Part shown: positions 27,724 through 37,152 of the stretch, piece by piece
Numbering within the stretch: the first letter of the stretch is position 1
Layout: each line of letters begins with the position of its first letter
Source of the DNA: Desmonostoc muscorum LEGE 12446
GTDB taxonomy: Bacteria > Cyanobacteriota > Cyanobacteriia > Cyanobacteriales > Nostocaceae
Assembly: GCF_015207005.2 (NCBI RefSeq)
Contig: NZ_JADEXS020000001.1
Span: 4,774,001-4,838,000, forward strand
Reading direction: 5' to 3'
Length of the DNA stretch: 64,000 nt
Program-made: the position numbers and the translations under genes
Notes under the pieces: model-generated
What the model was told of the DNA's origin: nothing
Database searches by the model: none
The model's input: only the letters and a program-made list of their open reading frames with translations

Positions 27724-28074
27724 ATGTCTAATAACCGTTCTGGAACATTTATTGGCGGTTTGATGCTGGGAGCCACCATCGGCGCTTTAGCCGGTTTACT
27801 TGCTGCTCCACGCACAGGGCGCGAAACGCGTAAAATTTTGCAAAAATCTGCCAATGCTATCCCAGACTTGGCAGAAGATATATCAACAAGTGTGCAAATC
27901 CAGGCAGATCGTCTTTCTGCCAGCGCACTACGAAACTGGGATGAAACTTTAGATAGGTTACGGGAAGCGATCGCCGCAGGTGTAGATGCTAGTCAGCGGG
28001 AAAGCCAAGTCTTGAACCGGCAAACATCTGTTGAGGACTCAGATTCTCTTCCCCAGCAATTAGAACGCTTATAA
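27724..28074 (+). CDS. YtxH-domain protein
   Basis: This 116-residue protein has the glycine-rich membrane segment typical of YtxH proteins (FIGGLMLGATIGALAGLLAAPRTG, residues 9-32, with the APRTGRETR motif) followed by an amphipathic helical tail. The family is linked to stress and envelope functions in other bacteria, but its biochemical role is unknown. A strong AAGGAGAG ribosome binding site precedes the ATG. The next gene begins 11 bp after the stop, so the two are probably co-transcribed. Confidence 0.88.
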   Translation: MSNNRSGTFIGGLMLGATIGALAGLLAAPRTGRETRKILQKSANAIPDLAEDISTSVQIQADRLSASALRNWDETLDRLREAIAAGVDASQRESQVLNRQTSVEDSDSLPQQLERL

Positions 28075-28085
28075 ATGACGTAACT

Positions 28086-28625
28086 GTGATTGAACCCCTG
28101 TTTTGGTTGGGACTTTCCTTACTCTTAGTCGCCACAAGCTTGACTGCGGTTTTAGTGGCGGCCATACCGGCTTTGCAGGAGTTAGCACGCGCTGCTCGCA
28201 GTGCAGAAAAGCTATTTGACACACTCTCACGAGAATTACCACCGACTCTAGATGCTATCCGCGTCACTGGTTTAGAAATTACTGATTTAACTGATGATGT
28301 CAGTCAAGGTGTAAAAAGTGCCAGTCAAGTTGCCAAACAAGTTGACCAAAGCCTTGATACTGCAAGAAAACAGGCTCAGAATATCCAAGTAGGTACACGC
28401 AGCATAGTTGTTGGCGTCAAAGCAGCTTGGAGAAACTTCACGCGCCAAAAACCAACAAGAAGAATTAGCGATCGCCTCGCCAGCAATGAAAAACCAGCAC
28501 TCACGTTGCGAGAACGAGAAGTGTTCAGACAAGACACTCACCGCGTCAAAGCAGAAGCCTATCGCCCCAATGAAGGTTACAACGACGCTGCTAGCTGGGA
28601 AACCGATTTTGATGATGAAGATTGA
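28086..28625 (+). CDS. DUF948-like membrane protein
   Basis: This 179-residue protein starts at GTG. It has one N-terminal helix (LFWLGLSLLLVATSLTAVLVAA) and then a long helical region with the DUF948-type pattern (LFDTLSRELPPTLDAIRVTGLEITDLTDDVSQGV). The C-terminus is charged. In cyanobacteria such genes often follow a YtxH gene, as here, 11 bp downstream. Its function is unknown; the helical heptads suggest a membrane-tethered coiled-coil protein. Confidence 0.85.
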   Translation: MIEPLFWLGLSLLLVATSLTAVLVAAIPALQELARAARSAEKLFDTLSRELPPTLDAIRVTGLEITDLTDDVSQGVKSASQVAKQVDQSLDTARKQAQNIQVGTRSIVVGVKAAWRNFTRQKPTRRISDRLASNEKPALTLREREVFRQDTHRVKAEAYRPNEGYNDAASWETDFDDED

Positions 28626-28627
28626 AT

Positions 28628-28741
28628 TAGGGACTGGGGATTCGGGACTGGGAAATAAGATTAAAAATACTATCTTCTAATACCCAGTACCCAACGCCCA
28701 ATCCCCAATCCCCAGTTCCTAGTCCCCAGTCCCCAGTCCCC
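28628..28741. repeat. G-rich/C-rich inverted repeat cluster
   Basis: GGGACTGGGGATTCGGGACTGGG on the left (from 28630) faces runs of CCCAATCCCCAGTCCCC on the right (to 28741). They can form a long hairpin. The same motif family recurs at 42623-42778 and, remarkably, inside the aminotransferase gene at 52551-52616. Confidence 0.7.
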
Positions 28742-28874
28742 ACTCCTCAAAAACGCTTTGCTTTGATCCCTAAGATTAGAGTAAAGTAAACAAGTGTAAA
28801 GAAGTATCATTTTTCTAGTACTCTTTTAAAACAACTTGTTCACTTTTACCTTTGATATTTGTATAAAAACGTCC

Positions 28875-29681
28875 ATGCAGTCTTGTTTTTGGCGACGAAT
28901 CCTAGTATCTATTGCAGTATTTTTCCTGGCTGGGTCAATTTGGGTGATGCATTCTTCCCCAGCACTGGCTTATGACAATCCTGACTTACTCCCAAAGACG
29001 TTTACCCCAGTTGTAGACTTAGCTAAATCTCTCCCTGAACTACAGGAAGAAAAACTTGTCAAAGATTTAGAGCAGTTTGAAACCGATACGGGCTGGAAAT
29101 TACGAGTATTGACTCAGTATGACCGCACTCCGGGTCGGGCAGTGATCAATTATTGGGGTTTAGACGATAAAAGTATTTTGCTAGTTGCTGATTCTCGCGG
29201 TGGTAACATCCTGAGCTTTAGTGTCGGCGATGCTGTTTATGAACTTTTGCCCCGGACTTTCTGGATAGAACTGCAAACCAGGTTTGGTAATTTGTACTTT
29301 GTACGCGAACAAGGCGAAGACCAAGCTATTCTCCAAGCCTTAGAATCTGTCAAAGGCTGTTTACTCAAAGGTGGTTGCAATGTTGTCCCCGGACTACCAC
29401 GAGAACAGTGGATTCTCACCTTGATTACTTCAGTTATTGGTGGGATAATTTGCGGATTTGCAGCTCAACCCCGTGAAAAAGGACAAGTTTTTGCTTGGCA
29501 ATGGGCTTTGATTTTCTCTCCTTTGTGGGGAATCTTGTTTATTGCCTTTGGCATCGGTCCAGTAGTGACACGCACAAGCGACTGGTTACCCCTAGTTCGT
29601 AATATTTCTGGGTTTCTCATCGGGGTCTTAGTTGCCTATCTATCTCCTGTTTTCAGCAGGCCTTCTTCCAGTAATGAGTAA
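28875..29681 (+). CDS. TPM-domain (Psb32-like) membrane protein
   Basis: This 268-residue protein has a Sec signal (RILVSIAVFFLAGSIWVMHSSPALA, ending near residue 33), then a TPM domain (LPKTFTPVVDLAKSLPELQEEKLVKDLEQFETDTGWKLRVLTQYD, NYWGLDDKSILLVADSRGGNI), and three C-terminal hydrophobic segments. TPM proteins include Psb32/TLP18.3, connected with photosystem II repair. This one lies in the thylakoid or plasma membrane with its TPM domain outside the cytoplasm. I chose ATG 28875 over the upstream TTG because the signal peptide begins there. Confidence 0.85.
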   Translation: MQSCFWRRILVSIAVFFLAGSIWVMHSSPALAYDNPDLLPKTFTPVVDLAKSLPELQEEKLVKDLEQFETDTGWKLRVLTQYDRTPGRAVINYWGLDDKSILLVADSRGGNILSFSVGDAVYELLPRTFWIELQTRFGNLYFVREQGEDQAILQALESVKGCLLKGGCNVVPGLPREQWILTLITSVIGGIICGFAAQPREKGQVFAWQWALIFSPLWGILFIAFGIGPVVTRTSDWLPLVRNISGFLIGVLVAYLSPVFSRPSSSNE

Positions 29682-29687
29682 AGAGTG

Positions 29688-29740
29688 CTGAATTCTGAAT
29701 TCTGAATTCTGAATTCTGAGTTCTGAATTCTGAATTCTGA
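29688..29740. repeat. Heptamer tandem repeat (TTCTGAA)n
   Basis: About seven units of the heptamer TTCTGAA, with one variant unit, lie between the TPM gene and cobH. Confidence 0.9.
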
Positions 29741-29804
29741 CTCCTAACTTCTAGCTCTCTTAAACTGATAAGCTGAAAGCTGATATTTGAGAAGCTCAAG
29801 AAAA

Positions 29805-30434
29805 ATGGAATGGCACGTAACTGATGCTCAAAGTTTAGCAATCATTGATAGTGAAATTGGCGATCATGTTTTTTCACCAGCAGAGTATGAAATTGTGCGT
29901 CGCGTAATCTACGCCACGGCTGACTTTGAGTATAAGTCTTTGATTCGCTTCTCTGAACGTGCCTTGCAAGCTGGAGCAGCAGCATTAGCTGCGCGTACCA
30001 CCATTGTGGTAGATGTACCGATGGTACAAGTAGGTATTGCCTACGACATTCAAAATACTTTCGCCAATCCAGTGTATTGCAGCATGGAAGCTTTGACGCG
30101 TCCTCAAAAAGAAAAAACGCGGGCTGCATGGGGTATAGAAACCCTCGCAAAGCGTTATCCAGAAGGTATTTTTGTGGTGGGTCAGGCGCAAACAGCATTA
30201 ACAGCACTGGTGGATTTAATTGAAGCTGAGGAAATTAGACCAGCTTTAATAATTGCGACTCCGGTCAGATTCGTAAGTATTGATGAAGCTAAGGGGCGTT
30301 TACAAGACTCTTTAGTTCCTCACATTACAATAGAAAGTCGCAAAGGTAATGCAGTTGTAGCAGCTGCGATCGTTGATGGATTGGTAGATTTGGCTTGGCA
30401 AGCCTATGGACAAGATGCCAATAGAGGAAGCTAG
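29805..30434 (+). CDS. cobH: Precorrin-8X methylmutase
   Basis: This 209-residue protein matches CobH/CbiC along its length (SPAEYEIVRRVIYATADFEYKSLIRFSERAL, NPVYCSMEALTRPQKEKTRAAWGIE, RPALIIATPVRFVSIDEAKGRL). The enzyme moves the C-11 methyl group to C-12 to form hydrogenobyrinic acid or its cobalt form in cobalamin synthesis. Many family members have His in the RVIHxTAD motif where this protein reads Tyr (RVIYATAD); alignment is needed to see whether that is usual in cyanobacteria. ATG 29805 gives the expected length. No other cobalamin gene is adjacent. Confidence 0.9.
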   Translation: MEWHVTDAQSLAIIDSEIGDHVFSPAEYEIVRRVIYATADFEYKSLIRFSERALQAGAAALAARTTIVVDVPMVQVGIAYDIQNTFANPVYCSMEALTRPQKEKTRAAWGIETLAKRYPEGIFVVGQAQTALTALVDLIEAEEIRPALIIATPVRFVSIDEAKGRLQDSLVPHITIESRKGNAVVAAAIVDGLVDLAWQAYGQDANRGS

Positions 30435-30534
30435 GAAAGTCCGCTCTGTTCTATTATGTATCCAAAAGAGTATTCATAATTAGTGAACGTCCTGGTATTT
30501 TTATTGAATAGTACCGAGCAAGGAGCCTAGTATT

Positions 30535-31947
30535 GTGGTAGCTGAGAGTTTGAGTTTAAGTGCATATATTGCAATACCTGTAGTTTTAAGTCTTTTGCTT
30601 GAGGGACAAAACATAAAAGTACCTGTAGTTAAAAATGTTCGTCAGGTATCTACTGAACAGAAAACAATAGCACCCAGCCGCCAATTAATCAGCACTAAGC
30701 GGGCTGCAAAAACATACTATGTTAGTGGTAGTGGCAACGACAACAATAATGGACTCTCTACTTCATCTGCCTTTAGGACAATTCAAAAGGCAGCAAATCT
30801 GACTAATCCTGGTGACACAGTATTGATTATGAATGGAGTATACAAAAATGAAGGTAAAGCCGGGGCTGTAGTAAATATTAAACGTTCTGGAACTCCAAAT
30901 GCATGGATTAAATTTAAAGCATATCCTGGACATTTCCCAAAAATTCAGCACAATACGTGGAATGGTATCTTGATTTCAAACAAAGCTTCATATATCGAGA
31001 TCAACGGTCTTGAGGTAATGGGAAATAATGCCAATGTAACCCTTGATTATGCAATCAGTGAGAAAACTAACAAACTAAATCCCCTAACGAATGGAAACTG
31101 CATCTTCGTGGATGGACGAACAAATGGTCATACTCACCATATACGTATTCTCAATAATAAGGTACATGGATGCGGAGGCACAGGCATTGCAGTTATTCAA
31201 TCTGACTATGTGACAGTTGATAATAATGTGGTGTTTGATAATGCTTGGTACGGCATCTATGGTTCCAGCGGTATTTCGATGTTGACTAATTGGAACTTTG
31301 ATAATTACCGTGGATATAAAATGTTCGTTAGGAACAATAAGACCTATAACAATCGGCAGTATATTCCTTGGATTAGAACCGGAACCATCTCGGACGGAAA
31401 TGGCATTATTATTGATAGTACACGCAATCAGGAAACCCCAAAATTAGGTCCATATAAAGGGCGTACTTTAGTTAAAAACAATCTGACATTTCATAATGGT
31501 GGTTCAGGCATTCACGCATTTTATAGCGATCATGTTGATATTTTAAATAACACAGCTTTTTTAAATAATCAGAGTCCAGAAATTAAAGGTGGGCAAATAT
31601 TTGCTCATACATCAACTGATGTCAAAATTTTGAATAACATTCTTTATGCTTTTCCTGGCAAAAATGTTAACAGTAATACGAAAAATAGTAATGTTATTTA
31701 TGATTATAATATATACCTAAATACTTCTTCTGTAAGTTTTAAAGGTCCTCATGATATTGTTGCAGATGCAGAGTTTATCAGGGAACATCCCACGTTGAAA
31801 AAAATAGCTGGTGATTGGAAATCACGGCTATATAAACAAAGTCGATCTCTACCGAATTCCATAGAAATTGAGTTGGGAAGTTTTGTTTGTCAACCAGTGA
31901 CTTATAGTCTCAAAGGAAAACTCATCAAGGTCGGATGTTCGCGTTAG
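30535..31947 (+). CDS. Right-handed parallel beta-helix protein
   Basis: This 470-residue protein starts at GTG with a hydrophobic N-terminus (SAYIAIPVVLSLLL) that can act as a signal or anchor. A DUF1565-like start follows (TYYVSGSGNDNNNGLSTSSAFRTIQKAANLTNPGDTVLI), then repeated beta-helix rungs (HIRILNNKVHGCGGTGIAV, VTVDNNVVFDNAWYGIYGS, VLNNTAFLNNQ-like). Such folds occur in pectate lyases and other polysaccharide-active enzymes. The substrate and catalytic residues cannot be assigned. A role in exopolysaccharide or cell-wall glycan modification is an inference. Confidence 0.8.
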   Translation: MVAESLSLSAYIAIPVVLSLLLEGQNIKVPVVKNVRQVSTEQKTIAPSRQLISTKRAAKTYYVSGSGNDNNNGLSTSSAFRTIQKAANLTNPGDTVLIMNGVYKNEGKAGAVVNIKRSGTPNAWIKFKAYPGHFPKIQHNTWNGILISNKASYIEINGLEVMGNNANVTLDYAISEKTNKLNPLTNGNCIFVDGRTNGHTHHIRILNNKVHGCGGTGIAVIQSDYVTVDNNVVFDNAWYGIYGSSGISMLTNWNFDNYRGYKMFVRNNKTYNNRQYIPWIRTGTISDGNGIIIDSTRNQETPKLGPYKGRTLVKNNLTFHNGGSGIHAFYSDHVDILNNTAFLNNQSPEIKGGQIFAHTSTDVKILNNILYAFPGKNVNSNTKNSNVIYDYNIYLNTSSVSFKGPHDIVADAEFIREHPTLKKIAGDWKSRLYKQSRSLPNSIEIELGSFVCQPVTYSLKGKLIKVGCSR

Positions 31948-32104
31948 TGATTGAAGAAGAATTCTCCAATTCTGAATCCAGGAATCAGAATCACTGCTCG
32001 TGGGTAAATTGGGGCTCGCCACTAACGATACCAAATTATAGATTTGATATGGTGCTTCATCGTTTATTAACGAGCCAGTCGAACTCACGTTAATTTATTC
32101 TCAA

Positions 32105-32794
32105 TCACTCCTCTACTCTACGCCGACGCCGACGCGGCCTTCTTTCCTCTTGATCTTCACGCAAGCGACGGCCGACTTCGTTAAAGAAATCGCGCCGCAA
32201 GCAAGGGTAATCACTAACCCATAGTTCACGACTGGGAATGTATATATCACTGAATTCTTCAATGCTGCTTAAATCTGGGCGATTTGACATCACTACCATT
32301 TCTGCAATTTGACCACGAGCGATCGCTTTGTGGCTAGGACGTAGGGGCGCGTCAAATTCAATACTAAATCCTGTGTCATCACCAACCTCTAAATTAATCC
32401 GTTTTTCTCGGTTTTCTACAATTACCAATTCACCTTTGCTATTGACGGTTTCCTGTTTCCCAACTAACTGGTCTGTAATCCACCAATCCAAGATTCGGCC
32501 ACGAAAAAAGCCGCTGTATTTGTAACGGCGGCATTGTACATTCCGCATACTTGCTTGAAACACCGGATACCATAGCCAAAAAAAAGCGCTAACTACCCCC
32601 AGCACAAATATTATTGAACCAAACTCCAGCCTGAACAAGGCTTTCACAAGCAGAATTACAACTAACGAAACTACAGAAATTAACAGGCGTTGCAAAAAAT
32701 TTGCAAACTTTCCCCAGTAGTACTTGTACTGAAGACCAGTGGCAATTAAGGGGACAATTTGTTCAAATTTCTGGCGAGTCAGTGGTACTAACAT
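32105..32794 (-). CDS. Conserved cyanobacterial membrane protein of unknown function
   Basis: This 229-residue protein has two transmembrane helices (about 36-52 and 60-78; LLISVVSLVVILLVKAL, IIFVLGVVSAFFWLWYPVF), then a soluble domain (YSGFFRGRILDWWITDQLVG, GFSIEFDAPLRPSHKAIARGQIAEMVVMSNRPDL) and a very basic Arg-rich tail. I recall homologs widespread in cyanobacteria, sometimes labelled phosphate permease without support. It reads in the same direction as dapB, 101 bp downstream of it. Confidence 0.75.
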   Translation of the reverse strand: MLVPLTRQKFEQIVPLIATGLQYKYYWGKFANFLQRLLISVVSLVVILLVKALFRLEFGSIIFVLGVVSAFFWLWYPVFQASMRNVQCRRYKYSGFFRGRILDWWITDQLVGKQETVNSKGELVIVENREKRINLEVGDDTGFSIEFDAPLRPSHKAIARGQIAEMVVMSNRPDLSSIEEFSDIYIPSRELWVSDYPCLRRDFFNEVGRRLREDQEERRPRRRRRRVEE

Positions 32795-32895
32795 GAGTGC
32801 TGAGTACTGAGTAGTAAGTTTAACAAAAAAGAATAAAGGCGTCAGTCATCAGAAAAAGAAATTGAACTTCTGACTTCTGACTCCTGAATTCTCTT

Positions 32896-33732
32896 TTAAA
32901 GTATTTTTTCTAATCCATATACTAACGACTTTAGCGCTAAGACTTTGCGAATGGCTAATAGGACTCCTGGCATATAGCAAGCGCGATCGCTCGTATCATG
33001 TCGTAAAGTATAAATCTGTCCCGGTGCGCCAAAAATGACCTCCTGATGGGCAACCAATCCCGGCAAGCGTACACTATGAATTCTAATGCCTTCCTCTGCT
33101 TGGCTGCCCCTAGCTCCTGGTAATTTCTCAGTTTCTTCCACTAACGCAGGGTTAAAAGTTTTACCTAATTCTCCTAATAACTGCGCCGTTTGAATGGCAG
33201 TACCGCTGGGAGCATCAGCTTTTTGGTTGTGATGCAGTTCGATAATTTCTACGTGGTCAAAATATTGAGAGGCGGCGACTGCGGCTTGTTGCAGCAGCAC
33301 CATACCAATGGAAAAGTTAGGAATAATTAGACAACCAGTGCTAGCTTTATCAGCAAAGTCTGCTAAATCTTGAATTTGTTCTGGACTTAATCCAGTGGTG
33401 CCAACTACAGGACGAATACCATAGGCGATCGCACTACGAATATTGTCATAAACTGAATCCGGATGGGTAAAGTCTACAATCACCCCTGGGGGTCCTTGTC
33501 TATCTCCAGCCACATAACCCAACATCGGTTCTAATTGATTAGTAATCGGCACTTCCAAAGGCTCGCTTAAACCCGCCAATTCTCCAGCATCTTTATCTTG
33601 ATGTTCCGGACTGCTGTCAATTGCACCCACTAGGTTCAAATCGGGTGCTTGCGCCACCGCCTTAACTACTTCACGACCCATTTTACCAGCAGCACCGTTG
33701 ACAATAACCGGGATAAGAGCTTGATTCGTCAT
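32896..33732 (-). CDS. dapB: 4-hydroxy-tetrahydrodipicolinate reductase
   Basis: This 278-residue enzyme reduces 4-hydroxy-tetrahydrodipicolinate with NAD(P)H in lysine and diaminopimelate synthesis, in the cytoplasm. The N-terminal nucleotide-binding motif [18 protein letters not shown], the GTTGLS loop and the catalytic/substrate motif [15 protein letters not shown] are all present. Length is normal for DapB. ATG 33732 follows directly on a repeat hairpin belonging to a tnpB relic. Confidence 0.96.
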   Translation of the reverse strand: MTNQALIPVIVNGAAGKMGREVVKAVAQAPDLNLVGAIDSSPEHQDKDAGELAGLSEPLEVPITNQLEPMLGYVAGDRQGPPGVIVDFTHPDSVYDNIRSAIAYGIRPVVGTTGLSPEQIQDLADFADKASTGCLIIPNFSIGMVLLQQAAVAASQYFDHVEIIELHHNQKADAPSGTAIQTAQLLGELGKTFNPALVEETEKLPGARGSQAEEGIRIHSVRLPGLVAHQEVIFGAPGQIYTLRHDTSDRACYMPGVLLAIRKVLALKSLVYGLEKIL

Positions 33733-33777
33733 ATGTTGAGAAATACTTTTTGAGTCAACAAAGGAATTTTGACATAC

Positions 33778-33800
33778 TCTCCGCCCTTCCAGGGCGGAGA
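33778..33800. terminator. Hairpin at the 3' end of the tnpB relic
   Basis: TCTCCGCCCT and AGGGCGGAGA form a perfect 10-bp stem with a TCC loop just past the tnpB fragment. IS200/IS605 right ends and TnpB guide RNAs end in such hairpins. It also lies 46 bp upstream of the dapB start. Confidence 0.65.
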
Positions 33801-33808
33801 TTCTGGGG

Positions 33809-34090
33809 TCAAACAGCAGTTGCAGTTTCGTACCGTCTTACATTGCCTAACCCAACAGTCGATGCCCCGACTGCTTGAATATTTTTAGCTGCGTTTTCGT
33901 CCCTTCCGTTTACCGACTTACAAGAAGGACAACGCCATTCTCTGACTGACAAATCAAGACTTTCTAGAACGTGCCCACAATGAAAACAAGTTTTGCTTGA
34001 TGGATACCACTTCGCCACGAATATGACTTGTTTACCTTTCTTTTTGGCAACCCATTCTAGAATTTGGGCTGAAGATTTTTTCATAAGCAC
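33809..34090 (-). pseudogene. C-terminal fragment of IS200/IS605 TnpB
   Basis: The 93-residue frame has the zinc-ribbon (CFHCGHVLESLDLSVREWRCPSC) and the last RuvC motif (GRDENAAKNI) of TnpB, the RNA-guided nuclease of IS605 elements. About three quarters of the protein, including the first two catalytic acids, is missing. Its 3' end runs into a typical right-end hairpin. It is an immobile relic; transcription of a guide-like RNA from its 3' end is possible but not shown. Confidence 0.85.
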
Positions 34091-34473
34091 TACCCTGATA
34101 AGTAGCTCTTATTAGAACTATTGACCTTTTTTTGTCAAGTTTAGTTGACTAACTGTAATAATATTTGTTATATTTATTTACATAGGCTAATAAAGCAGCA
34201 AAGCAAGCCATCTAGCTAAGGTTGCACTTTGTATATTACCTTTCTAGTTTTGGCTGCCTTGAATGTTAGCTAAAAAATAGACTTCGGTATCGGTATATCT
34301 CATCGACATTTGGACTTCTCCCATTTACCTCGGCTATCAAGTCGGGGTTTTTTGTGTTCTTGATTAGCCCGGCCTATCTTATGGTTCATCCGAAGCGTGC
34401 CGCTTGGTGGGAAAATAAAAACGAGAAATGATGCAAGTCTTGTATTGCCTCCAGCCCAAAGGAATCTGTATAA

Positions 34474-35019
34474 ATGTGGAAACGAATTGTATTAATTTTA
34501 CTATTGGTGTTGAGCTTCAGCCTGAGTAATTCTGATGTAGCAGTTGCAGGTGGACTCAAAAGCTTTGTAGACACCAATGATGGCTATCAGTTTTTATATC
34601 CTAATGGCTGGCTGCAAGTTAAAGTTGCCAACGGCCCAGATGTGGTTTTTCACGATTTAATCGAGGTAACCGAAAATGTTTCTGTAGTGATTAGCCCGGT
34701 TCCAGAAAATAAAACCTTAGCAGAATTGGGAACTCCAACAGAAGTAGGATATAAACTGGGAAAAGCAGCTCTAGCGCCTGCTAATTCTGGTCGTTCAGCT
34801 GAATTAATTAATGCCGCGCAGCAAGAAGTAGACGGTAAAACGTACTACCTTTTAGAGTATGAAGTTAAACTCCCCAATCAACAGCAACGACACAACATCG
34901 CCAGCGTCGCTGTTAGCCGTGGTAAACTTTTTACTTTCAACGCCTCAATTTCTGAAAAACGCTGGCCAAAAATTAAACAAACAATTGATGAAGTTGTAAA
35001 TTCTTTTTCTGTTTATTAA
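34474..35019 (+). CDS. PsbP-family (CyanoP-like) protein
   Basis: This 181-residue protein has a signal peptide (RIVLILLLVLSFSLS) and a PsbP domain (GLKSFVDTNDGYQFLYPNGWLQVKV, VVFHDLIEVTENVSVVISP, LGTPTEVGYKL, HNIASVAVSRGKLFTFNAS). PsbP proteins associate with photosystem II on the lumenal side and help assembly. No lipobox cysteine is present (SNSDVAVAGG), so it is probably a soluble lumenal protein rather than a lipoprotein. The upstream 34091-34473 region has no gene. Confidence 0.9.
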   Translation: MWKRIVLILLLVLSFSLSNSDVAVAGGLKSFVDTNDGYQFLYPNGWLQVKVANGPDVVFHDLIEVTENVSVVISPVPENKTLAELGTPTEVGYKLGKAALAPANSGRSAELINAAQQEVDGKTYYLLEYEVKLPNQQQRHNIASVAVSRGKLFTFNASISEKRWPKIKQTIDEVVNSFSVY

Positions 35020-35149
35020 CTGGGAGTGGGGAGTGGGGAGTGGGGAGTTAGGAGTTAAGAGTTAAAAGTTATTCTCCCCCTGCCTCCCCTGCCTCCCCTG
35101 CCTCCTCATCTCCCTCATCCCCCTCATCCCCCTCATCTCGTGCTTTTGT

Positions 35150-35743
35150 ATGAGCATTCCACCTTTTGTACTGGCCTCAGCTTCTCCAGCGCGGCGGCGC
35201 TTGCTGCAAACTGTTGGTATTGAACCGATAGTTCGAGCTAGTGACTTTGATGAGTCACAAATCCAATTAAGTGAACCTGAACAATTGGTCAAAACTCTTG
35301 CCCAGTACAAAGCGGAAACTGTAGCCCCACAGTTTGAATCAGCTTTGATTATGGGTTGTGATTCGGTTTTGTCTGTCAATAATGAGATTCATGGCAAACC
35401 AGTAGACGCTAGTGAAGCGATCGCCCGTTGGCAGATAATGCAAGGTAGCTTTGGTGACTTATACACAGGTCACGCCTTGATTGACTTAGACCAAAACCGC
35501 ACTATAGTCAAGTCTCAAGTTACAAGAGTTTACTTCGCTCCAATGAGCGACAAAGCAATTAAAGCTTATGTTGCCACAGGTGAACCCCTCAAGTGTGCTG
35601 GTGCCTTTGCCCTTGAAGGCTTTGGTAGTTTGTTCGTCGAAAAAATTGAAGGCTGTCACAGCAATGTAATTGGACTGAGTTTACCTCTGCTGCGGCAGAT
35701 GTTAGCAGAACTGGGATACGATGTTACGGATTTTTGGCAATAG
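35150..35743 (+). CDS. maf: Maf-family nucleoside triphosphate pyrophosphatase
   Basis: This 197-residue protein shows the Maf motifs [17 protein letters not shown], the catalytic Asp in [17 protein letters not shown] and [14 protein letters not shown]. Maf enzymes hydrolyse non-canonical or modified nucleoside triphosphates to monophosphates, cleaning the nucleotide pool. ATG 35150 directly follows a C-rich repeat tract that separates it from the psbP-like gene. Confidence 0.93.
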   Translation: MSIPPFVLASASPARRRLLQTVGIEPIVRASDFDESQIQLSEPEQLVKTLAQYKAETVAPQFESALIMGCDSVLSVNNEIHGKPVDASEAIARWQIMQGSFGDLYTGHALIDLDQNRTIVKSQVTRVYFAPMSDKAIKAYVATGEPLKCAGAFALEGFGSLFVEKIEGCHSNVIGLSLPLLRQMLAELGYDVTDFWQ

Positions 35744-35803
35744 TCATTGGTCATTTGTCATTTGTTTTTCTGCGCGTCCCCATGTCTCCCCATCTCCCCA
35801 TGA

Positions 35804-36031
35804 CTAATGACTAAATTGCCTGATATTCAGTATTGCCTCTCCATGATCTGGAATCCAAGCTAGCCATTCATCTTTTGAAACTGGACACAATAAAAGCGCT
35901 TCGTCAAAACTCAAAGGGTTGGGAAGTTCCAAAAGCTTCACCCAACCAGAAACTCTTAACTGCCGTAAACCTGCCAGATTCCGCCTTCTTGCTTGGACAG
36001 CAAAATCTGGTCTATGAGAATCTAGTTTCAT
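35804..36031 (-). CDS. Small conserved protein of unknown function
   Basis: The 75-residue frame reads MKLDSHRPDFAVQARRRNLA and then SFDEALLLCPVSKDEWLAWIPDHGEAIL. This is coherent protein-like sequence and I believe it is conserved in related cyanobacteria. The opposite strand also has an 82-codon frame, but its sequence is less protein-like. Its function is unknown. It lies convergent to maf and divergent from pcyA. Confidence 0.65.
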   Translation of the reverse strand: MKLDSHRPDFAVQARRRNLAGLRQLRVSGWVKLLELPNPLSFDEALLLCPVSKDEWLAWIPDHGEAILNIRQFSH

Positions 36032-36231
36032 ATCTTCGTTTTAGCCTTAACCAATGGGCTAATCTAAAATTATTTCTGTAACTTAGACTACAAAATAAAC
36101 AATACTTGTGAAAAGCAACTGTCTTATAACTTTACGTTCGCTGGTGCAAGTCTTTGATTAATATTGCAAGCTATAACTGTGAGGCACGCCAGGTTGTAGA
36201 CTGGCTACTAGATCGCATTCCCAACTAGAAT

Positions 36232-36981
36232 ATGTCATTTACTTCTATGCCCTCGCTGCGTGAGCAACAACATCCCCTAATTCGTCAGCTAGCTGATTGC
36301 ATTGAGGCAGCTTGGCATCAGCATCTGGATCTATCGCCCTACCATTTGCCTGCTGAGTTGGGGTATGTGGAAGGTAGACTAGAAGGGGAAAAACTGACCA
36401 TTGAAAACCGTTGCTATCAAACGCCTCAGTTCCGGAAAATGCACTTGGAACTAGCAAAAATCGGAAATATGCTCGATATTTTGCATTGCGTCATGTTTCC
36501 CCGTCCAGAATACAACCTGCCGATGTTTGGTTGTGATTTAGTGGGGGGTAGAGGTCAAATTAGCGCGGCGATCGCAGATCTTTCTCCCATACACTTAGAA
36601 CGTACCTTACCAGAATCTTATACTGCTGAACTCACACAGTTAACAGTGCTGAACTTTTCCCAACCGCGCGAATTACCTGAATGGGGAAATATTTTTTCAG
36701 ATTATTGCATCTTTGTGCGCCCCAGTTCCCCAGAAGAAGAAACAATGTTTCTCTCTCGTGTCCAAGACTTTTTAGAAATTCATTGTACCCAAGCGATCGC
36801 CTCACATCCTGTTTCACTCGAACAAGTCACACAAAATCTCGCCGGACAACACAACTACTGCACTAAACAGCAACAAAACGACAAAACCCGCCGCGTACTC
36901 GAAAAAGCCTTTGGCCCAGCTTGGGCAGAACATTACATGACCACAGTTCTATTCGACCTTCCACAAGAGATTTCCAAATAA
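36232..36981 (+). CDS. pcyA: Phycocyanobilin:ferredoxin oxidoreductase
   Basis: This 249-residue enzyme reduces biliverdin IX-alpha to phycocyanobilin in a four-electron, ferredoxin-dependent reaction, supplying the phycobilisome chromophore. The catalytic residues are in place: E73, H85 ([16 protein letters not shown]) and D102 (FGCDLVGG), matching Glu76, His88 and Asp105 of the Synechocystis enzyme. Length is normal. Its last codons are included in a 93-bp tandem duplication. Confidence 0.97.
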   Translation: MSFTSMPSLREQQHPLIRQLADCIEAAWHQHLDLSPYHLPAELGYVEGRLEGEKLTIENRCYQTPQFRKMHLELAKIGNMLDILHCVMFPRPEYNLPMFGCDLVGGRGQISAAIADLSPIHLERTLPESYTAELTQLTVLNFSQPRELPEWGNIFSDYCIFVRPSSPEEETMFLSRVQDFLEIHCTQAIASHPVSLEQVTQNLAGQHNYCTKQQQNDKTRRVLEKAFGPAWAEHYMTTVLFDLPQEISK

Positions 36982-37152
36982 AAAATCTCCGATCGCCCAA
37001 AGACGCAGGGGAGCAGAGGAGCAGAGGGGCAGAGGGGGAAATTCCTAACTCCTAACTCCGAGATTTCCAAATAAAAAATCTCCGATCGCCCAAAGACGCA
37101 GGGGAGCAGAGGAGCAGAGGGGCAGAGGGGGAAATTCCTAACTCCTAACTTC
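36967..37152 (+). repeat. 93-bp tandem duplication covering the pcyA 3' end
   Basis: GAGATTTCCAAATAAAAAAT at 36967 recurs at 37060, and the following purine-rich DNA (GGGGAGCAGAGGAGCAGAG) is repeated almost exactly. The first copy holds the last pcyA codons and stop; the second is a non-coding duplicate. The intergenic stretch to 38063 contains a palindrome at 37686-37713 and heptamer traces near 37486, but no credible gene. Confidence 0.9.
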
